This document shows, one piece after another, positions 5,760 to 9,489 of a DNA stretch of 9,489 bases. Origin of the DNA: Thermoanaerobaculales bacterium. GTDB lineage: Bacteria; Acidobacteriota; Thermoanaerobaculia; Thermoanaerobaculales; Sulfomarinibacteraceae. Under the pieces are notes generated by a model. It made no database searches and was not told where the DNA came from. It was given only the letters and a program-made list of their open reading frames with translations. A program made the position numbers and the translations under genes. Location of the stretch: the NCBI GenBank assembly GCA_029938595.1, contig JAOZUP010000118.1, forward strand, positions 573-10,061, written 5' to 3'. Every line of letters starts with the position of its first letter. Positions within the stretch are counted from its first letter, which is position 1.

Positions 5760-7135
5760 AAGATGTAGCCCATCGAAAGGTTGAACTGGTTGACCCCGGT
5801 TTCCGCCTGGTTGCCGACACTCTGGTACTCGGCCTTGAAGACCAGCTGCTCGATCGGTTGGTAGGCGAGCCCGAGCGTGAAGATCTCCTGATCGTTGGCC
5901 GGGTCGGCCGACCAGCCCTCGGGCACCTCATGCTGGGTGTTGATCTGCTCCCAGCGCAGGTAGGGCGTGAGAGAGCTCTTGCCGCGCCCCGCCAGCACAT
6001 CGAACCCGGCCTGCAGATACCCGCCCTCGAGAGTCTCGCCCACCGATTCAACCCCCTCATAGCCGAGGGCTTCGTTGAGGCGAGCGATGTCGTCAAGCTC
6101 GGCACGGGCCCAGAGACCGCGCAACTCGAGGCCTCGGTAACGGTACTCCACGTGCAGATCAAAGATCGAGGTTCCGACCGGAATCGAGTCCCCGCCCGCG
6201 TCCTCGAGGTCCTGGCCGGAGTCGCCGAAGTAACCCGCGAGACCCGCCGTCAGCCCCGGAACGGCGGTGTAGTCGAGGCGGCCAACCCAGGCGAAGTCCT
6301 CGGCCTTGGCCTTGGCCCCCTTCTGGCGGCCCCCGCGCAGCCCACCGGCCGAAAACTCCGAGGCGTCGAGACCGTTGACCACATAGGTTCGGTAGTTGAA
6401 GCCGCCCAGCACGCCGTACGCGCCGATGCCGTTCTCGCGCCAGGTGGTGGGAATGATCCGGCGTTCGGTCTGTGGACGAACGGCTCCGAGATAGACCGTC
6501 GGCTCGTGGAGTTCATTAAGCCAACCCATGGGAAGGAGTACGAGACCGGCGCGCAAGTTGAGCTGTTTACGGTAAAGATAGTCGAGGTACGCAAACTCGA
6601 CCGACACCGAACCTCCGTTCGAGGTCGATGCGTGCTCGTACTCGATCTCCGAGTTGAATACCCAGCTGTCGGAGAACTTGTAGCCGAAGTAGAAGACCGC
6701 TCGCAGGAAATCGAAGCGGTCGGTCTTGTCTGCGGGCACACCGTCCTCGCGCTCGTCGTCGAAGAATTCGAGTAGGGCCTCGCCGTATCCGCCGATTGAT
6801 ACCCCTTGCTCCTTGGCGTAGACCTTCGACGCCGCTGGCCCAAGCCCTGAGTACTCACCGTCTCGGCTGACCGTCACCGATGCTTCTCCGACCTTCAGGT
6901 TCTCGACCTCCTCGGCGAGGATCTCGAGCCGCCGTTCGATCTCGGCGAGCCGCTGCTCGGCCAGCCCCGCCGCGCGCAGCTCCTCAATCGCCGCCCTGAG
7001 CTCCGCTACCTCGCGCTCGAGCTCCTGCAGCCTGTCGTCATCGGGCGTCGCGCCCGCTACCGGAACACTCATCCAGCACATGACACACATAATAGTGAGA
7101 ATCAGTCCACTTCTCATCAAATTTCGACAAAACAT
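5756..7135 (-). CDS. Outer-membrane porin, OprO/OprP-like, with N-terminal coiled coil
   Basis: A 459-residue beta-barrel porin. It has a Sec signal peptide (MFCRNLMRSGLILTIMCVMC..., cleavage near VAGA at 26-29) and an acidic heptad-rich coiled coil at about residues 33-80 (RLQELEREVAELRAAIEELR). The barrel opens with the phrase GVSIGGYGEALLEFF. Strands alternate in the usual pattern, with family-typical phrases such as FYFGYKFSDSWVFNSEIEYEHA, SVEFAYLDYLY, LRAGLVLLPMGWLNELHEP and RRIIPTTWRENGIGAYG. The protein ends SMGYIF, with a C-terminal Phe as expected for BAM recognition. The ATG at 7135 is chosen for its GAGGAG and signal peptide; the frame stays open upstream to 7342 but there runs through the apbE coding sequence. 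It sits between apbE (22-bp gap) and the FMN-binding gene (4-bp overlap). Substrate unknown; phosphate selectivity should not be assumed. Confidence 0.9.
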   Translation of the reverse strand: MFCRNLMRSGLILTIMCVMCWMSVPVAGATPDDDRLQELEREVAELRAAIEELRAAGLAEQRLAEIERRLEILAEEVENLKVGEASVTVSRDGEYSGLGPAASKVYAKEQGVSIGGYGEALLEFFDDEREDGVPADKTDRFDFLRAVFYFGYKFSDSWVFNSEIEYEHASTSNGGSVSVEFAYLDYLYRKQLNLRAGLVLLPMGWLNELHEPTVYLGAVRPQTERRIIPTTWRENGIGAYGVLGGFNYRTYVVNGLDASEFSAGGLRGGRQKGAKAKAEDFAWVGRLDYTAVPGLTAGLAGYFGDSGQDLEDAGGDSIPVGTSIFDLHVEYRYRGLELRGLWARAELDDIARLNEALGYEGVESVGETLEGGYLQAGFDVLAGRGKSSLTPYLRWEQINTQHEVPEGWSADPANDQEIFTLGLAYQPIEQLVFKAEYQSVGNQAETGVNQFNLSMGYIF

Positions 7136-7143
7136 GCCTTTGT

Positions 7144-7149
7144 CTCCTC
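7144..7149 (-). promoter_or_regulatory. Ribosome-binding site of the porin gene
   Basis: GAGGAG on the minus strand lies 8 nt before the ATG at 7135, inside the 22-bp gap after the apbE stop. It fixes the porin start and rules out the longer upstream reading frame. Confidence 0.75.
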
Positions 7150-7157
7150 GTCTGCTT

Positions 7158-8222
7158 CTATTTGGTTGTGTTCGGTGACTCCCGTTGCAAATACGAGATG
7201 GTTCCCTCGGACGCGACCAGCCGGCCGCGAAGACCTGCCGTTGCGGTGAGCTTCGTCGTCGTCCCTCCGCCTTCGGCAAACACGGCCTCGATTCCCATGT
7301 TCGCGAGCAGCCACTCGGCGCCCCTCCCCGGTCCCATGACATAGAGAGCCGTCGCCAGGCAATCGGCCGTCACCGGATCCCCCGCGACCACCGTGACCGC
7401 TCCCCAGCTCGGCACCGGACGCCCGCTCAGAGGGTCGAGGAGATGTCCGAGTTCGACGCCGTCCACCACCATCCCACGCTCGGAGTTGCCCGAGGTGGCG
7501 GCTGAACCCGAGTCCAGAGACAGGCGGGCCACGTCGCGGTTTCTTTGCCGGGGATCGGCGATCTTCACCCATTGATCCTCACAACCGCCGGCCACCTGGA
7601 CCTGACCGCCGAAGTTCATCACCACGCAGGACGCACCGGCCGCCAGCGCCGCCGCGGCGGCCTCGCGGAGGGCAACCCCTTTGCCGAAACCGCCCTCCTC
7701 GATGCCGAAACCCGCGACGGATCGGGAGCCGGCTCCCGATCCGAGAACAAGGTGATCGAGACCGGCCGCAGCCCGCGCAGCCGCCAGTTCGGAGGCGGAC
7801 GGCTCTTTCCCCCGGCCCCGGAGATCCCACGCTTCAACGAGACTGGAGAGACCCGGGTCAAACGCGCCACCAGTCTCCAACCACCAGCGGCGAACCTCGC
7901 GCAGGTCCGCCTCGAGCTCCGGGGAGAGGCTGATCTCCGTCCCGGATGCGGATCGGTTGAATCGACTCAGCTCCGAGTCCTCTCGCCAGGTGGATAGCCG
8001 GCGTTCGACCTCATCGACCGCATCGAGGAGCGATTGCGAGGCGGCGAGAGCCGTCCCCCGGTCCCGGGCCGAGACCGTCGTCTCGAGCACGGTCCCCATG
8101 ACCGCGACCCGCCGCGAGAGCTCGATTTCACTCGCACCGGCTCCGAAGGTGGTGATCGCAACGATCACAGGAACCAGCCACACCCACCCGGCATGAGGAA
8201 GCCGGGCATTGTGGATGACCAC
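7158..8222 (-). CDS. apbE: FAD:protein FMN transferase (ApbE)
   Basis: Mg-dependent periplasmic flavin transferase that attaches FMN, from FAD, to Thr/Ser of FMN-binding domain proteins. Numbering is from the GTG at 8222 (354 residues, normal for the family). A signal peptide covers about 1-31, with hydrophobic core WVWLVPVIVAITTF. ApbE landmarks follow in order: MGTVLE (42-47), STWREDSELSRFN (77-89), GGAFDP (118-123), GGFGKG (177-182), NFGG (203-206), ATSGNSERG (242-250), GHLLDPLSGRPV (259-270) and TADCLATAL (285-293). Catalytic and metal-site residues therefore look intact. There is no lipobox, unlike many homologues. The start is uncertain: the frame is open to 8387, but a promoter at 8257-8285 lies inside it, leaving GTG 8222 (GGTGGA about 11 nt upstream) or a near-leaderless ATG 8246. 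First gene of the operon; its target is probably the FMN-binding protein two genes downstream. Confidence 0.93.
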   Translation of the reverse strand: MVIHNARLPHAGWVWLVPVIVAITTFGAGASEIELSRRVAVMGTVLETTVSARDRGTALAASQSLLDAVDEVERRLSTWREDSELSRFNRSASGTEISLSPELEADLREVRRWWLETGGAFDPGLSSLVEAWDLRGRGKEPSASELAAARAAAGLDHLVLGSGAGSRSVAGFGIEEGGFGKGVALREAAAAALAAGASCVVMNFGGQVQVAGGCEDQWVKIADPRQRNRDVARLSLDSGSAATSGNSERGMVVDGVELGHLLDPLSGRPVPSWGAVTVVAGDPVTADCLATALYVMGPGRGAEWLLANMGIEAVFAEGGGTTTKLTATAGLRGRLVASEGTISYLQRESPNTTK

Positions 8223-8256
8223 GGATATGACGTTCCACCGACACATAAGACATTGA

Positions 8257-8285
8257 ATATTAAGGACTTCGGACAGTATTGTCAA
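8257..8285 (-). promoter_or_regulatory. Sigma70-type promoter of the apbE operon
   Basis: On the minus strand, TTGACA (8285-8280, perfect -35 consensus) is followed by exactly 17 nt and TAATAT (8262-8257, 4 of 6 matches to -10). The region is markedly AT-rich against its surroundings. Transcription would start near 8250, about 28 nt before the GTG at 8222. No obvious operator palindrome overlaps the boxes. Confidence 0.65.
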
Positions 8286-8369
8286 ATTCATGAAAAGAGG
8301 TTTGAAACGCTTCCTACTCTCAATACCATCGCCCTCGAATGGACCAGGAATCGATTCTGATAGAGTTCG

Positions 8370-8547
8370 GCCTGAATTTCTCACCACCTCGCGTCGCGAG
8401 GCCCGCGAGATGTCGTGAGATGTGACGTTTTCGACCTGAGGGGCGCGGAGGCGTACTTGACAGTACGTCGAGCACCCCGAAGCGAGAAAACTTCGCAGAT
8501 TGCGGCATATCGCGGGCCGCAGCAGCGACGTGGTGAGAAATGCAGGC
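8370..8547. repeat. Long imperfect palindrome upstream of acetyl-CoA synthetase gene
   Basis: The termini gcctgaatttctcaccac (8370-8387) and the complement of 8530-8547 match at 17 of 18 positions. Pairing continues inward with gaps: the gcccgcga element, ttttc, and a perfect apical hairpin cgtact/agtacg (8452-8457 with 8462-8467, loop tgac). The whole element is about 178 bp and could fold as one long hairpin. It contains no gene. No target-site duplication or transposase is visible. It resembles an interspersed palindromic element or small non-autonomous mobile element, and it occupies most of the acs 5' leader. Confidence 0.75.
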
Positions 8548-8565
8548 TAAGCGCGATAACACGCA

Positions 8566-8571
8566 GAGGAG
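8566..8571 (+). promoter_or_regulatory. Ribosome-binding site of acs
   Basis: GAGGAG lies 7 nt before the GTG at 8579. It favours this start over the in-frame ATG at 8540, which sits in the right arm of the palindrome and would add 13 basic, unconserved-looking residues. Confidence 0.75.
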
Positions 8572-8578
8572 AAAACCC

Positions 8579-9489
8579 GTGGCCGACGAACAGAATTCCG
8601 TATTTCCCCCCAAGAAGGACATCGCCGAACGTGCACACATCGGTTCGCTCGACGAGTACCAGCGCCTCTACAGGCAGTCGCTCGACGAACCCGAGAGTTT
8701 TTGGGCGAAGCAGGCCGAGCGCCTCACCTGGTTCCACCCCTGGAACACGGTGTTCGACCACGACTACGAAAACGTGGATTTCGGGTGGTACCTCGGTGGC
8801 CGCCTCAACGCCTGCTACAACTGCGTCGACCGCCACCTCCACGAACGCGGCGACCAGGATGCCATCATCTGGGTCAAGGACGAACCGGGCGAGTACGAGC
8901 ACATCACCTACCGCCAGCTCAAGCACGAGGTGAGCCGGGTTGCGAACGTTCTCCGCTACCACGGGGTGCGGCGCGGCGATCGGGTGTGCATCTACATGCC
9001 CATGATCCCGGAGCTCGCCTACACCATGCTTGCCTGTGCCCGCATCGGCGCGGTCCACTCGATCGTCTTCGGCGGCTTCAGCGCGGAGTCGATCCGCGAC
9101 CGCATCCTCGACGCCGGGGCGAAGATGGTGGTGACCGCCAACGAGGGACTGCGCGGCGGCCGCACGCTCCCCCTCAAGGAAACCGTCGACCGCGCCGTCG
9201 AAGGCCTCGACTTGGTGGAGACGGTGCTCGTGGCCCGCCGCACCGACGCCGAGGTAGAGATGAAACCGGGCCGCGACCACTGGCTCGACGAGGAGTGCCG
9301 CCGCCAGCGCTCCACCTGCACCTACGAGTGGATGGGGTCGGAGGACCCGCTCTTCATCCTCTACACCTCCGGCTCCACCGGCAAACCGAAGGGGGTGCTC
9401 CACACCACCGGCGGCTACATGGTCTATGCCGCCATGACCCACGAGCTGATTTTCGACTACCAACCGGGAGACGTGTACTTCTGCGCCGC
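8579..9489 (+). CDS. acs: Acetyl-CoA synthetase (AMP-forming), 3' end missing
   Basis: Activates acetate to acetyl-CoA through acetyl-AMP; cytosolic member of the ANL adenylate-forming superfamily. The first 303 residues are visible of an enzyme usually about 650 long. The N-terminal acetyl-CoA-synthetase domain has IGSLDEYQRLYRQSLDEPESFWA and LTWFHPWNTVFDHDY. It is followed by GRLNACYNCVDRHL, GVRRGDRVCIYMPMIPE, ARIGAVHSIVFGGFSAES, the CoA-site region LRGGRTLPLKETVD, and the adenylation P-loop ILYTSGSTGKPKGVLHTTGGY at 260-280. The P-loop lies at the position normal for Acs. The GTG start is set by GAGGAG. It is transcribed away from the apbE operon. The regulatory Lys and the hinge lie beyond the window. 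Propionyl-CoA synthetase is less likely but cannot be excluded from this half. Confidence 0.96.
   Translation, partial: MADEQNSVFPPKKDIAERAHIGSLDEYQRLYRQSLDEPESFWAKQAERLTWFHPWNTVFDHDYENVDFGWYLGGRLNACYNCVDRHLHERGDQDAIIWVKDEPGEYEHITYRQLKHEVSRVANVLRYHGVRRGDRVCIYMPMIPELAYTMLACARIGAVHSIVFGGFSAESIRDRILDAGAKMVVTANEGLRGGRTLPLKETVDRAVEGLDLVETVLVARRTDAEVEMKPGRDHWLDEECRRQRSTCTYEWMGSEDPLFILYTSGSTGKPKGVLHTTGGYMVYAAMTHELIFDYQPGDVYFCA

Noticed and set aside
5858..6775. 305-residue plus-strand frame opposite the porin gene
   Set aside because: No ribosome-binding site or domain; the porin reading has signal peptide, strands and C-terminal Phe.
8457..8462. TTGACA within the palindrome as an acs -35 box
   Set aside because: No -10-like hexamer at 16-18 nt downstream; the word is part of the apical hairpin.
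8415..8933. 172-residue plus-strand frame running from the palindrome into acs
   Set aside because: It is in a different frame from Acs, and its first part is only the palindrome translated.
8381..9463. 360-residue minus-strand frame opposite acs
   Set aside because: Low-complexity Val/Ala/Glu/His composition and partly encoded by the palindrome; the Acs reading is unmistakable.

Overview
The window is GC-rich and densely coded, and comes from a diderm (Gram-negative) bacterium. It encodes an outer-membrane beta-barrel with a C-terminal Phe, a lipobox lipoprotein and Sec-exported periplasmic proteins. The gene mix and several kinds of intergenic repeat would suit an uncultured Acidobacteriota-like lineage. 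That placement is inference; there is no rRNA or other phylogenetic marker here.

Layout: (1) 1-2305, plus strand: the 3' part of an M20-family amidohydrolase, overlapping by 4 bp (TTGA) a full-length protoporphyrinogen/coproporphyrinogen oxidase of haem synthesis. (2) 2303-2452: a convergent gap holding a 7-bp tandem repeat and a hairpin built from 'cgcagat' units. (3) 2453-3337, minus strand: a UbiA-family prenyltransferase resembling decaprenyl-phosphate phosphoribosyltransferase. (4) 3338-3643: a divergent gap with possible alternative stem-loops and a second 7-bp tandem repeat. (5) 3644-4786, plus strand: an unrecognised lipoprotein whose 3' end overlaps the next gene tail to tail by 172 bp. 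(6) 8222-4615, minus strand: a four-gene operon, apbE (flavin transferase) - OprO/P-like porin - FMN-binding protein - four-helix b-type cytochrome-like membrane protein. Its genes are separated by 22 bp, then overlap by 4 bp and 4 bp, and it is preceded by a near-consensus sigma70-type promoter. (7) 8370-8547: a ~178-bp imperfect palindrome. (8) 8579-end, plus strand: the 5' part of acetyl-CoA synthetase.

The most interesting unit is the minus-strand operon. ApbE covalently attaches FMN to Thr in a [ST]GA[TS] motif, and the third gene encodes an exported protein carrying V-TGAT in an FMN-binding-domain context. The fourth gene encodes a four-helix membrane protein with paired helical histidines, a plausible haem b quinol-side partner. 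The second gene adds an outer-membrane porin. Together they look like a compact extracytoplasmic flavin electron-transfer module, with its own maturation enzyme and an outer-membrane channel. Its substrate cannot be read from the sequence.
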